NCBI GenBank assembly: GCA_037974665.1
Contig: CM075771.1
Coordinates: 15,845,425-15,909,424, forward strand
Source of the DNA: Ehretia macrophylla
Taxonomy: Eukaryota; Streptophyta; Magnoliopsida; Boraginales; Ehretiaceae
DNA: 64,000 nt
Reading direction: 5' to 3'
Shown here: piece after piece, positions 43,689 through 54,885 of the stretch
Layout: each line of letters opens with the position of its first letter
Numbering within the stretch: position 1 is the stretch's first letter
Made by a program: the position numbers and the translations under genes
The notes under the pieces: generated by a model
What the model was told of the DNA's origin: nothing
The model's database searches: none
What the model saw: the letters and a program-made list of their open reading frames with translations, nothing else

Positions 43689-44101
43689 CCTTTTCATTTT
43701 GTTTTTTTGCCCCGTTCACTCTTGCCAAGAAGCTTTATCCGTCAAATTTCTATTATCGAGTCTCGCGGAATCTTGGCCAAGACAACTTCGCTTCGTATAG
43801 AGGTTGGGACCGCAAACCGAGGGCGTGGGGCCTGTGACCAGGTCTCTATCGCTCCGGTGCCCATAACTTTTGATCTGTAAGGAGTTATGCAGTGCACAGC
43901 ATACCGTTTGAAAGTTCTCTGAATGCTGTACGATCGGGGCAGCAAGCCTGCTCAGCTGCGCCTTTTGTCTGAGCCCAAAATTGAACGTTTTCATCATTTT
44001 TAGACTACTTTTCTTTTTTTTGTGTTGTTTCTTCGTCCCGGATCGTTCGTCGCGAGCCGCGAAAAGGACGACACATAAGGGCTTTGTGCTCTCAAAATGA
44101 C

Positions 44102-44220
44102 GAGGGCAATCATACCAGCAGTAATGCATCGGATCCCATCAGAACTCCGAAGTTAAGCGTGCTTGGGCGAGAGTAGTACTAGGATGGGTGACCCCCTGGG
44201 ATGTCCTCGTGTTGCACCCC
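44102..44220 (+). rRNA. 5S rRNA gene copy B30, near consensus
   Basis: From CCCATCAGAACTCCGAAG through ATGGGTGACCCCCTGGG it is consensus. Changes are confined to the 5' end (GAGGGCAATC), CAGTAATGCATCGG, and GGATGTCC. It ends GTTGCACCCC. Confidence 0.88.
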
Positions 44221-44633
44221 TCTTTTCGTTTTGTTTTTTGGCCCCGTTCACGCTTGACAAGATGTTTTATCCATCATATTTCTATTATCGAGTCCCTCGC
44301 CATCTTGGGCATGAGAACTTCACTTCGCGTAGAGGTTGGGACTGAAAACTGAGGGCGTGGGGCCTGTGACCAGGTCTCCGTCGCTTCGGTGCCCATAACT
44401 TTAGATTCGTAAGGAGTTATACGGCGCACAGCATACCGTTGGAAGGCTCTATGAGAGCTCTACGACGGGGGCAGTAAGCCTATTTGGCTGCGCCTATTTT
44501 CGAAGCCCAAAATCAAACGTTTTCATTAGTTTTGGGCCACTTTTCTTCTTTTTACGCTGTCTCATCATCCCAGATCATTCGTCGTGAGCCGCATAAAGGA
44601 CGACACACAAGGGCTTTGCACCCTCAACATGAC

Positions 44634-44752
44634 AGGTGCAATCATACCAGCACTATTGTACCGGATCCCATAAGAACTCTAAAATTAAGTGTGCTAGGAC
44701 GAGAATAGTACTAGGTTGGGTGACTCCCTGGGAAGTCCTTGGGTGGCACCCC
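44634..44752 (+). rRNA. 5S rRNA gene copy B31, degenerate
   Basis: 119 nt, AGGTGCAATCATACC. CTAAAATTAAGTGTGCTAGG and GGTTGGGTGACTCC damage the promoter. Confidence 0.85.
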
Positions 44753-45164
44753 CTTCTTCGTTTTGTTTTTCTGCCCTGTTCAGCATTGCCAAGATGCTTT
44801 ATCCGTCACATTTCTATTATCGAGTCCCACGAATCTTGGGCAAGACAACTTCACTTCACGTAGAGGCTACGACCGCAAACCGAGGGCGTGGGGCCTGTGA
44901 CAAGGTCTCTGTCCCTCCGGTGCCCATAACTCTTGATCCGTAAGGAGTTATGCAGTACACAGCATACCGCTGGAAGGCTCTCCGAGAGCTCTACGATGGG
45001 AGAAGCAAGCATGCTCGGCCGCGCCTTTTTTTGGACCCCAAAATCGAACATTTTCATCTGTTTTCGGCTACTTTTCTTATTTTTGTGTTGTTTCTTCCTC
45101 CTAAATCGTTCGTTGTGAGCCACGTAAAGGACAACACATAAGGGCTTTGCGCCCTCAACATGAC

Positions 45165-45283
45165 GGGTGCGATTATACCAGAACTAATGCATCGGATCCC
45201 ATCAGAACTACAAAGTTAAGCGTTCTTGGGCGAGAGTAGTACTAGGATGGGTGACCCCTTAGGAAGTCCACGTGTTGCACACC
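45165..45283 (+). rRNA. 5S rRNA gene copy B32, degenerate
   Basis: 119 nt, GGGTGCGATTATACCAG. GAACTACAAAGTTAAGCGTTC. The rest of the promoter is consensus. Ends GTTGCACACC. Confidence 0.86.
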
Positions 45284-45696
45284 TCTTTTCATTTTGATTT
45301 TTTGCCCCGTTCACGCTTGACAAGATGTTTTATCCACCACATTTATATTATCGAGTCCTTTGCCATCTTGGGCATGAGAACTTCACTTCGCGTAGAGGCT
45401 GGGACCGCAAACCAAGGGCGTGGGGCCTTAGACCAGGTCTCCGTCGCTTCGGTGCCCATAACTTTTGATCCGTAAAGAGTTATGCGACGCACAGCATACC
45501 TTTGGAAGGCTTTCTAAGTGCTCTACAACGGGGGCAATAAGCCTGCTCAGCTGCACCTATTTTTGGAGATCAAAATCGAACATTTTCATCTATTTCGCAC
45601 AACGTTTTATCTTTTTGCGCTGTTTCTTCGTCCCGAATAGTTCGTCGTGAGCCGTTAAAAGGACAACACAAAAGGGCTTTGATCCCTCAAAATGAC

Positions 45697-45815
45697 GGGT
45701 GCGATCATACCAGCAATAATACACCGGATTCCATCAGAACTCCGAAGTTAAGCATGCTTGGGCGAGAGTAGTATTATGATGGGTGACCACCTAGGAAGTC
45801 CTCGTGCTGCACCAC
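45697..45815 (+). rRNA. 5S rRNA gene copy B33, near consensus
   Basis: 119 nt, GGGTGCGATCATACCAGC. GTTAAGCATGC. TATTATGATGGGTGACCACC in box C. Confidence 0.86.
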
Positions 45816-46228
45816 CAATTTTGTTTTGTTTTTTTGCCCCGTTCAGGCTTCCCAAGATGCTTTATCCGTTACATTTCTATTATCGAGTCCCACGGAATTT
45901 TGGGCAAGACAAATTCGCTTCGCGTAGAGGCTAGGACTGCAAACCGTGGGTGTGGGGCCTCTAACCAGGTCTCCGTCGCTCTGGTGCCCATAACTTTTGA
46001 TTCGTAAGGAGTTATGCGGCGCACAACATACCGTTGGAGAGCTCTCTGAGAGCTCTACGACATGGGCAATAAGGCTGCTCGGCTGTACCTGTGTCTGGAG
46101 CCCAAAATTGAACGTTTTCATCATTTTCGGGCCACTTTTCTTCTTTTTGCACTGTTTCTTCGTCCCGGATCGTTTGTCGTGAGCCGCGTAAAGGATGACA
46201 AATAAGGGCTTTGCACCCTCAACATGAC

Positions 46229-46347
46229 GGGTGTTATCATACCAGCACTAATGCACCGGATCCCTTCAGAACTCCGAAGTTAAGCGTGCTTGGACAAGAG
46301 TAGTACTAGGATGGGTAACCCCCTAGGAAGTCCTCGTGTTGCATCCC
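46229..46347 (+). rRNA. 5S rRNA gene copy B34, degenerate
   Basis: 119 nt, GGGTGTTATCATACCAGC. GGACAAGAG and GGATGGGTAACC. Ends GTTGCATCCC. Confidence 0.86.
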
Positions 46348-46758
46348 CCTTTTTGTTTTGGTTTTTTGCCCTGTTTAGACTTGCCAAGATACTTCATCCA
46401 TCACATTTCTATTATCGTGTCCCACGGCATCTTGGGCATGATAAATTCATTTCGCGTAGAGGATGGGACCGTAAACTAAGGGCGTGGGGCCTGTGACCAG
46501 GTCTCCGTCGCACCAGTGCCAATAACTTTTCTTCTGTAAGGAGTTATGCGGCACACAACATACCGTTGGAAAGCTCTCTAAGAGCTATACGACGAAGGCG
46601 TCAATCCTGCTCAGCTGCGCCTATTTTCGGAGCTAAAATTAAAAAAATTTCATCAGTTTCAGGCCACTTTTATTCTTTGCGCTGTTTCTTCATCACAGAA
46701 CGTTTGTCGTGAGGCGTAAAAAAGATGACACATAAGGGCTTTGCGCCCTCAAAATGAC

Positions 46759-46875
46759 AGGTGCGATTGTACCAGCACTAATGCACTGGATCCCATCAGA
46801 ACTCCGAAGTTAAGCGTGCTTGGGCGAGAGTAGTACTAGGATGGGTGACACCTGGGAAGTCCTTGTGTTGCACCC
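46759..46875 (+). rRNA. 5S rRNA gene copy B35, 2-nt deletion
   Basis: 117 nt. The central region from GGATCCCATCAGAACTCC through ATGGGTGAC is consensus, but the CCCCC run is shortened (GTGACACCTGGG), and the 5' end reads AGGTGCGATTG. Confidence 0.86.
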
Positions 46876-47289
46876 CCCTTTTCGTTTTGTGTTTTTGCCC
46901 TGTTCAATCTTGCCAAGATACTTTATCCATCACATTTCTATTGTCGAGTCACACGACATCTTGGGCAAGACAACTTCACTTCGCGTAGAGGCTGAGACCG
47001 CAAACCGAGGGCGTGGGGCCTGTGACTACGTCTCTGTTACTCTGGTGCCCTTAACTTTTGATCCGTACGAAGTTATGCGGCGCACAGTATACCGTTAGAA
47101 AGCTCTCTGAGACCTCTATGACGGGGGCAGCAAGCTTGCTTTGCTGCACCTATTTTTGGAATCTAAAATCGAACATTTTCATTAGTTTTGTGCTATTTTT
47201 CTTCTTTTTGCACTGTTTCTTCTTCCCGGATCGTTCATCGTGGGCCGCGAAAAGGACAACACATATGGGCTTTACACCCTCAACATGAC

Positions 47290-47408
47290 GGGTATGATCA
47301 TACCAAAACTAATGCACCGGATCCCATCAGAACTCCGAAGTTAAGCGTGCTTGGGCGAGAGTAGTACTAGTATAGGTGACCTCTTGGGAAGTCCTCGTGT
47401 TGCACCCC
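47290..47408 (+). rRNA. 5S rRNA gene copy B36, degenerate
   Basis: 119 nt, GGGTATGATCATACCAAAAC. Intermediate element intact. Box C TAGTATAGGTGACC. Confidence 0.86.
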
Positions 47409-47822
47409 CCTTTTCGTTTTGTTTTCTTGCCCCGTTCAGGCTCGCCAAAATATTTTATCCGTCATATTTCTATTATCGAGTCCCACGGCATCTTGGGCAA
47501 GACAACTTCACTTCGCGTAGAGGTGGGGACCGCAAACTGAGGCCGTGGGGCCTGTGACCAGGTCTCCATCGCTCCAGTGCCCATGACTTTTGATCCGTAA
47601 GGAGTTATGCGCCGCACAGCATACCGTTGGAAAGCTCTCGGAGAGCTGTACCATGGGGGTAACAAGCCTACTCGGCTGCACCTGTTTTCAGAGCCCAAAA
47701 TCGAATATTTTCATCTATTCTGGGCCACTTTTTGTTTTTTTTGCGCTGTTTCTTTGTCCCGGATCGTTCGTTGTGAGCCGCGAAAAGGACAACACATAAG
47801 GGCTTTGCGTCCTTAACATGAC

Positions 47823-47940
47823 GGCAGCAATCATAGCAGCACTAATGCACCGGATCCTATCAGAACTCCAAAGTTAAGCGTGCTTGGGCGAGAGTAGTAC
47901 TAGGATGGGCGACCCCTGGGAAGTCCTCGTGGTGCATCCC
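47823..47940 (+). rRNA. 5S rRNA gene copy B37, 1-nt deletion
   Basis: 118 nt, starts GGCAGCAATCATAGC. GGGCGAGAGTAGTACTAGG intact, GGGCGACCCCTGGG in box C. Ends GGTGCATCCC. Confidence 0.84.
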
Positions 47941-48352
47941 CCTTTTCATTTTGTTTTTTTACCCCGTTTAGGCTTGCCAAGATGCTTTATCCATCACATT
48001 TCTATTATCGAGTCCCACAGCATCTTGGACAAGACAACTTCACTATGCGTAAAGGCTGGGACCATAAACAAAGGGCGTGGGGCCTGTGACTAAGTCTCCA
48101 TCGAACCAGTGCCTATAACTTTTGATTCGTAAGGAGTTATGCAGCGTACAACATACCGTTGGAATGATCTCTAGGAGCTATACGACAGGGGTAGCAAGGC
48201 TGCTCGGTTGCGCCTATTTTTGTAGCCCAAAATCGAATATTTTCATCAGTTTTGGGCCACTTTCTTCTTTTTGTGTTCTTTCTTCTTCCCGGATCTTTGG
48301 TCGTGAGCCGCGAAAAGGACGACACATAAGGGCTTTGCGCCCTCAACATGAC

Positions 48353-48471
48353 GGGTGTGATCATACTAGCAGTAATACACCGGATCCCATCAAAACTCTG
48401 AAGTTAAGCGTGCTTGGGCCAGAGTAGTACTAGGACGGGTGACCCCCTGGGAAGTCCTCATGTTGCACTCC
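48353..48471 (+). rRNA. 5S rRNA gene copy B38, degenerate
   Basis: 119 nt, GGGTGTGATCATACTAGC. GGGCCAGAG and GGACGGGTGACC. Ends GTTGCACTCC. Confidence 0.86.
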
Positions 48472-48883
48472 CCTTTTGGTTTTGATTTTCTGCCCCGTTC
48501 AGGCTTGGCAACATGCTTTATCCGTCATATTTCTATTATTGAGTCCCACGGCATCTTGGGCAAGACAACTTCACTTCGCGTAGAGGCAGGGACCGCAAGC
48601 CGAGGGCGTTGTGTCTCTGACCAGGTCCCCGTCGCTCCGGCGCCCATAAATTTTGATTCGTAAGGGGTTATGCGGCGAACATCATACCGTTGGAAAGCTC
48701 TTTGAGATCTCTACGACGGGGCAGCAATCTTGCTCAGCTGCACCTATTTTCGGAGCCCAAAATAGAATATTTTCATCAGTTTTGGTCCACTTTAATTCTT
48801 TTTGCACTATTTCTTCATCTCGGATCGTTCGTCGAGCACCGCGAAAAGGACGACACAAAAGGGATTTGCACCCTCAACATGAC

Positions 48884-49002
48884 GGGTGCAATCATACCAG
48901 CACTAATGCACAGGATCCCATCGGAACTTTGAAGTTAAGTGTGCTTGGGCGACAGTAGTACTAGGATAGGTGACCCCCTGGGAAGTCCTCATGTTGCACC
49001 CC
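48884..49002 (+). rRNA. 5S rRNA gene copy B39, degenerate
   Basis: 119 nt, GGGTGCAATCATACCAGC. CATCGGAACTTTGAAG. GGCGACAG and GATAGGTGACC. Confidence 0.86.
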
Positions 49003-49412
49003 TTTTTGTTTTGTTTTTTATCCCCGTTCAGGCTTGCCATGATGCTTGATCCATCACATTTCTATTATCGAGCCCCACAACATCTTGGGCAAGACATCTT
49101 CGCTTCACGTAGAGGTTAGGCCCACAAACCAAGGGTGTTGGGCCTGTGAACAAGTCCCCGTCGTTCCGGTGCCCATAACTTTTGATCCGTAAAGGGTTAT
49201 GCGGCGAACATCATACCGTTGGAAATCTCTCTAAGAGCTCTACGATGGGGCAGCAATCGTGCTCGGCTGCGCCTATTTTCGGAGCCCAAAATAGAAGATT
49301 TTTATCAGTTTTGGGCCACTTGTCTTCTTTTCGCGCTGTTTTTTCATCACGGATCGTTCGTCGTGCGCCGTGGAAAGGACGACACATAAGGGCTTTGCGC
49401 CCTTAACATGAC

Positions 49413-49531
49413 GGGTGCAATCATACCGACATTAATGCACCGGATCCCATCAGAACTCTGAAGTTAAGCGTGCTTGGCCGAGAGTATTACTAGGATGGGT
49501 GACCCCTTATGAAGTCCTCGTGTTGCACCCC
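49413..49531 (+). rRNA. 5S rRNA gene copy B40, degenerate
   Basis: 119 nt, GGGTGCAATCATACCGAC. GGCCGAGAGTATTAC in the intermediate region. Box C intact. Confidence 0.86.
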
Positions 49532-49941
49532 ACTTTTCGTTTTGTTTTTTTCCCCGTTCAGGCTTGCCATGATGCTTTATCTATCACATTTCTATTATCG
49601 AGTCCCACGGCATCTTTGGCAAGACAACTTCACTTTGCGTAGAGGCTGGGACTGCAAACCCTAGGCATGGGGCCTGTGACTAGGTCTCTGTCACTCCGGT
49701 GGCTATAACCTTTGATCCATAAAGTGTTATACGGAGCACAACATACCGTTGGAAGCTCTCTGAGATCCCTACGATGGGGCAGCAAGCTTGCTTGGCTGCG
49801 CCTGTTCTCGGAGCCCAAAATCAAACTTTTACATCTGTTTTAGGGCACTTTTCTTCTTTTTGCGCTATTTCTTCATCTCAGATCGGTCATCGTGAGACGC
49901 GAAAAGGACAAAACGTAAGGGCTTTGCCCACTCAACATGAC

Positions 49942-50059
49942 GGGTGTAATCATACCAACACTAATGCACCGGATCCCATCAGAACTCCGAATTTAAGCGT
50001 GCTTGGGCGAGATTAGTACAAGGATGGGAACCCCCTGGGAAGTCCTCGTGTTGCACCCT
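49942..50059 (+). rRNA. 5S rRNA gene copy B41, 1-nt deletion
   Basis: 118 nt, GGGTGTAATCATACCAAC. GAATTTAAGCG. GATTAGTACAAGGATGGG followed by AACCCC, with one base lost in box C. Confidence 0.85.
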
Positions 50060-50471
50060 CTTTTCGTTTTGTTTTTTTCCCTCGTTCATGGTTGCCAAGA
50101 TGTTTTATCCATCATATTTCTATTATCGAGTCCCACACCATCTTGGGCAAGAGAACTTCACTTCACGTAGAGGTTGGGACCGCAAACCGAGTACGTTAGG
50201 CCTATGACAAGGTCTCCGTCCCTCCGGTGCCCATAACTTTTGATCTGTAAGGAGTTATGCGGCACCCAGCATACCATTGGAAGGCTCTTTGAGAGTTCTA
50301 CGACGGGGGCAGTAACCCTGCTAGGCTGCACCTATTTTCAGAGCCCAAAATCAAACATTTTCATCAGTTTTAGGCCACTTTTCTACTTTTAGCATTGTTT
50401 CTTCATCCCGGATCGTTCGTCGTCAGCCGCGAAAAGGACGACAAATAAGGGTTTTGCGCTCTCAAAATGAC

Positions 50472-50580
50472 GGGTATGATCATACCAGTAATAATGCACC
50501 GGACCCCATTAGAAGTCCGAAGTTAAGCGTGCTTGGGCGAGAGTAGTATTATGATGGGTGACCACCTGGGAAGTCCTCGT
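50472..50580 (+). pseudogene. 5S rRNA pseudogene B42, 3' end deleted
   Basis: Reads normally to AAGTCCTCGT and then goes straight into the spacer (TTTGTTTTTTTGC). The gene end and first spacer bases are lost between two CGT repeats (CTCGT in the gene, TTCGT in the spacer). Confidence 0.86.
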
Positions 50581-50984
50581 TTTGTTTTTTTGCACCATTC
50601 AGGCTTGCCAAGATACTTTATGCATCACAATTCTATTATCGAGTCCCACAGAATTTTGGGCAAGACAACTTCACTTCGTGTAGAGGCTGGGACCGTAAAC
50701 CGAGGGCATGGGGCCTGTGACCAGGTATCCGTCTCTCCGGTGCCCATAACTTTTGATCTGTATGGAGTTATACGGCACACAACATACCGTTAGAAACCTC
50801 TCTAAGAGGTCTACGACGGGAGCAGCAAACCTACTCGACTGCACCTAATTTTGGAGCCCAAAATAAAATATTTTCATCAATTTCGGGCCATTTTTCTTCT
50901 TTTAACACTGTTTCTTCGTCCCAGATCGTTCGTCGGGAGCCGGGAAAAGGACGACAAATAAGGGCTTTACGCCCTCAACATGAT

Positions 50985-51103
50985 GGTTACGATCATACCA
51001 GCACTAATGTGCCGGATCCTATCAGAACTCCGAAGTCAAGCATGCTTTGGCGAGAGTAGTACTAGGATGGGTAACTCCCTGGGAAATCCTCGTGTTGTAC
51101 CCC
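50985..51103 (+). rRNA. 5S rRNA gene copy B43, degenerate
   Basis: 119 nt, starts GGTTACGATCATACC. GAAGTCAAGCATGC. GGATGGGTAACTCC. Last copy before the 51245 element. Confidence 0.85.
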
Positions 51104-51244
51104 CCATTTTCTTTTGGTTTTTTGCCCCGTTCAGGCTTGCCAAGATACTTTATCCGTCACATTTCTATTATCGAGTCCCACGCCATCTTGGGTAGGAGAA
51201 CTTCAGTTCGCGTAGAGGTTGGAACCGCAAACCGAGGGCGTGGG

Positions 51245-54200
51245 TGTCACGCCCCAACCCGGCCTATAAGGTTAGACTATGGTGTGATCTAAACATTCAA
51301 GTCTCGTCTCGTACTTATTCGTTCATAAAAATTTAACACTTAATGTTTAGCCTAAACTCCAAAATTTTTTGGAAAACCAACAACATAAAGGTTGTAATTG
51401 GGCTCATGGTTCGACCTAATCCTCTAAACGCCTCAAATTTTCCAATCTCAATTTGATTTCCAACTAGGATTATTATTTACCATCAATTGAAACGCCTACT
51501 AACTATATGTCACATTTGATTAATAACCTAGCATGATACTATGTCTCGTTTGTTTGTTAATCCTCGTTATAAAGTACTTGTTGATCTTAGCTTAATAGCG
51601 AGTACCTACTTAAGATTGGATAGGTTTATCTACTTAGTCCTTACCTGTTACGTAATAATCCTATGATAGATACTAGTAGTAATAATAGCAAAACGATCAT
51701 AGTAGTGTCTAGTGTTTGTCTAGTTAATATCAGTACAAAAACCAAAATTAGATCCCAAATTACAATGGGGGTCTTTTACATTACAAACATTGAACAACAT
51801 AAAAAGAAATGGTCTTCAAGTAGCATAGTGTTCACAAATAGCCAATATCACGCAAAACACATAGGACAGGCAATCACTCCAAGGAATCATCGTTAGGCAC
51901 ATCGTCCTCAGGTACCTGTTCTTGATCTTCTTCACCTGAGATGATAAAAGAGGGTGAGTTCTTATGAACTCAGCGAGGGGGAACGAGAAATAGGTTTTGA
52001 AACTCATTTTTCGGTTCAACTTATGAAAATCCTTTTGCAAGCATGAATATAACACAATTAAGTACATAACAATAATATAAAGTAAAGGAACACAATTACC
52101 AGTCTTTCCTCCCCGAGGTCCTCTAGGAACCAAGCGAGAGTACTTATACATATAGAAAAAGGATGCGGTGAGCTTTTGCTCTCAGTTGTTGCGGCCAACT
52201 TCAAATCATCCCCTTAACACACCAAGTGGGTGTACTCCAGATATACCCCGAAATCCTACGACCCAACTCTCCGAGGAAGTCTAGCCCCCAAGAAAGAGAG
52301 GGAATTGGACAATGGTAGTCACGGTTGCACTGGCAAGCCCGATGTCGCCCGGTGTGCGTGAACGCTACCACGCCAGAATGAAAGGTTGCAACCTTATATG
52401 CAATACACATTTATGACATTTAATATATCACATTAGGAGTACAACAAAGTAGGTTGCCTCCGGACAGTCATAAGATTGCACATTGACAAGTAAACAAGCA
52501 AGGCAAGAATAGACAAGTAATTTCACTTGAAAAGCATATGGAGTTATATGAACATTAAACGGGAAGCCACATGTAACGCACGTAAATCAAGTCATATAAC
52601 TCATTTCAACGTAATCAAATAATAAGGTTATTCAACATGCAACAACAATCTACATGATTCGGATGCAAGAAAGGACTATTTGTCAACATGCAACGAATCA
52701 AAATCACATTTAGGGCTATAAGGAAACTACGGGCAGCCGACTAAACATATAATTGCACTCAATATTCAAAGGATCAACACTTAGCAAGTTCACCTACTAC
52801 CTAGGCTTTCCATTCCGTGCTTACCTGTCCAACTAAGCCCCAAGTCAACTCAAAATCAATCTTAAGCCAAGCATCAATTAATCCAAACATTCCCAAGTAC
52901 TCAAATCATTCCACACTACATCCCCATGCCACAATCGAAAGCAATTAATACCACAAGAAAAGTTACAACAAATTTCTATGCATATAACTAAGTGAATCCC
53001 TCACTGCAATAGGCTGTTTTCTCACAATCATTGAGTCAAGCAAACAATATCCAATTCCATTAAATAAGATTTAAAATTAAATCATAATAAGTGAACTAAA
53101 ATCAGAAACAAACCTTGCATCATTTGGAGTTCGAGATCAATAGTTATGGCCAAAACACTGGGATTGCACAAAACTGTTCAGATTTGCACACATCTCGATA
53201 ATTGTCGTTTTTGAGGTCCTTAGGTTCAGATTTAGCCTTAGTCCATTTCTGACAAAAATGTCCAGAACTGAAAACTATAGTAGTACACCAAATCGAATGC
53301 ATTTTTGACATCATTTACTAAGTCAAAACTGGTTCGTTCCACAAGGTCAGTACATCTACCAAAACCTGCTTCATTTTTCCAGACTTCCAGATTTGGACAC
53401 ATTTTAATGATTTGCCTGTTTTAGGACCTTAGAGTCAAAATTAGCTTCGGCCTATTTCTTCAAAAAATGTTCAAAACTGGAAAAAATAGTCACCTACCAA
53501 TTTTCATGTATTTTAAACTTCATTTGCCTAGCCAAACGCACCTCGCAACAACAAGTCAGAGAGCTATCAACAAACCCGATTTCATCTATCATCAACTTCA
53601 AGCCAAAATCTTGCCATGCATGGTTGTAAAAGCTTATGAACACACATATAACTCAAGTACAGAAGCAAAGACATACATTTAAGAGCATGCATGTGGATTT
53701 TTGAAGGATTTTCAAAAGGTTTTAGCCCTCACCTTAGCAAATCAACAAGAAGATGCACAAAACTTGATGAAGCACAATTTTCTTCTTCTTCCTTGCTTAG
53801 CCAAGACACCACCCGATTTCTCTCTATTTTTCCTAGCTTAGTGGCCAAGTTCTTAGTACATGCATGTGGTTAGAACAAGAAGAAAAGAAATGGAAGCTAG
53901 TAAACTCACCAAGGCCGAAATGGTGACTCAAAGAGCATGCATGTGTGATTCTTGATCCTAGCTAGCTTGGGCGAGTTTCTTTGCTTGTTGCTTGTCTTGA
54001 TTAACTATGGTGTGATAAAGATGAACTATGAAGTGAAGGAACTCAGCCAAGGCCGAGAGAGAGAGAGAGAGAGAAGAATGAGAGGGAGAGAGAGAAGAAT
54101 GAGAGGAAAATGAGAGAAATGAAAAAGAAAAAAACAAGAGCCTTGCAATTGATGAAGCATGTTCGGCCTTGGGCAGCAAAATTTCAGCTTTTTTGTGTCT

Positions 54201-54821
54201 TCAAGATGTATTTTGAACTTCCTAGTATGGGCAAGAAGTAGTTGGTCGAGAATGGTGGAGTTTTGAGGAGATTTTAATCAATTTTTTTATGCATTTGTGT
54301 CATAGAATTGTCATAAGTTGTCTAGAATTAATTTTGAATTGAGCAAGCAAGCAAAAAACTCATGTGGTGGTCGGCCAAGGCTATAAAAAAATCTGATTTT
54401 GTGTCATCTTTTGAGCATTATTTAATTGTGTGTTGAAAGTGCAAAAAGAATAAGGAATAAAGAATAAGGAATGTCTAGCTTTTTATGAGATTTTGTCTTC
54501 TAGTGGATTGAATTAGTAATTTAATAATAGTTAGTGGATTTTGTAGGATTAATTAATAACCTAGTGCTTCGTGTAAGATGCATTCTTGATTAGCGTGAGG
54601 CACGCTTTCCTAGGTCTAGATCATGCACTACGAGGTAGGGCATGAACTACAAGACGAGCGCACGTTTTTCTGGAAAATGCACGCAACCCTAAACGAATGC
54701 ACGTAATTCAATGCATGGCACACAAAATGAACACAATTCTTAAACCTAGGTCAAGGCGTGCAAATCTAGATTAGGGCATAGGAAATGAGGTATTGCACGC
54801 AAATCGAGGTCGGGCCTCACA
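51245..54821 (-). repeat. 3' LTR of chromovirus, 3577 bp
   Basis: Complete LTR: + strand start TGTCACGCCCC, end GGGCCTCACA next to the polypurine tract. Contains a conserved GC-rich block near 52260-52380, two copies of the ~208-bp internal repeat (about 53165-53570), GA-rich tract near 54055-54125 and the ACGT-rich U3 start (about 54600-54805). Confidence 0.93.
54056..54125. repeat. GA-rich tract in LTR
   Basis: GAGAGAGAGAGAGAG-type simple sequence, CT-rich on the element's sense strand. Equivalent tracts sit at about 2445-2515, 42735-42770 and 62465-62520 in the other minus-strand LTRs. In + orientation a CT-rich tract occurs near 20940-20990. A role near the transcription start is possible but unproven. 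Confidence 0.7.
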
Positions 54822-54834
54822 TCCTCCCCTCCTT
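54822..54834 (-). other. Polypurine tract
   Basis: On the minus strand AAGGAGGGGAGGA directly abuts the TGTGAGG start of the 3' LTR, the expected primer site for plus-strand DNA synthesis. It also fixes the LTR boundary. Confidence 0.9.
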
Positions 54835-54885
54835 AAAAGAATTTCATCCTGAAATTCAATATTACCTTTGAAATAAAGCTGGATA

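Larger units (their letters stand above)
43516..51244 (+). repeat. 5S rDNA tandem array, family B, second segment
   Basis: Fifteen 5S copies (43570 to 50985) with spacing mostly 529-532 bp. The short spacing (513 bp) after B42 results from a deletion at the gene end. The last spacer stops at GAGGGCGTGGG (51244), where the two-LTR element begins. Spacer organisation is as in the preceding family B segment. Confidence 0.94.

Noticed and set aside
3244..51244. Numerous 60-150-codon open frames with recurring peptides (for example GESSTRMGDPLGSPRVAPP)
   Set aside because: They are translations of the 5S gene (ATGGGTGACC box C) and its spacer in tandem copies. They change frame and break between units and show no domain, so they are not protein genes.
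3244..51244. Tandem array of Cassandra-type miniature LTR elements, which carry 5S sequence in their LTRs
   Set aside because: No primer-binding site, polypurine tract or TG..CA termini occur in the 530-680-bp units, and each unit has exactly one 5S gene in one orientation, as in ordinary 5S rDNA.
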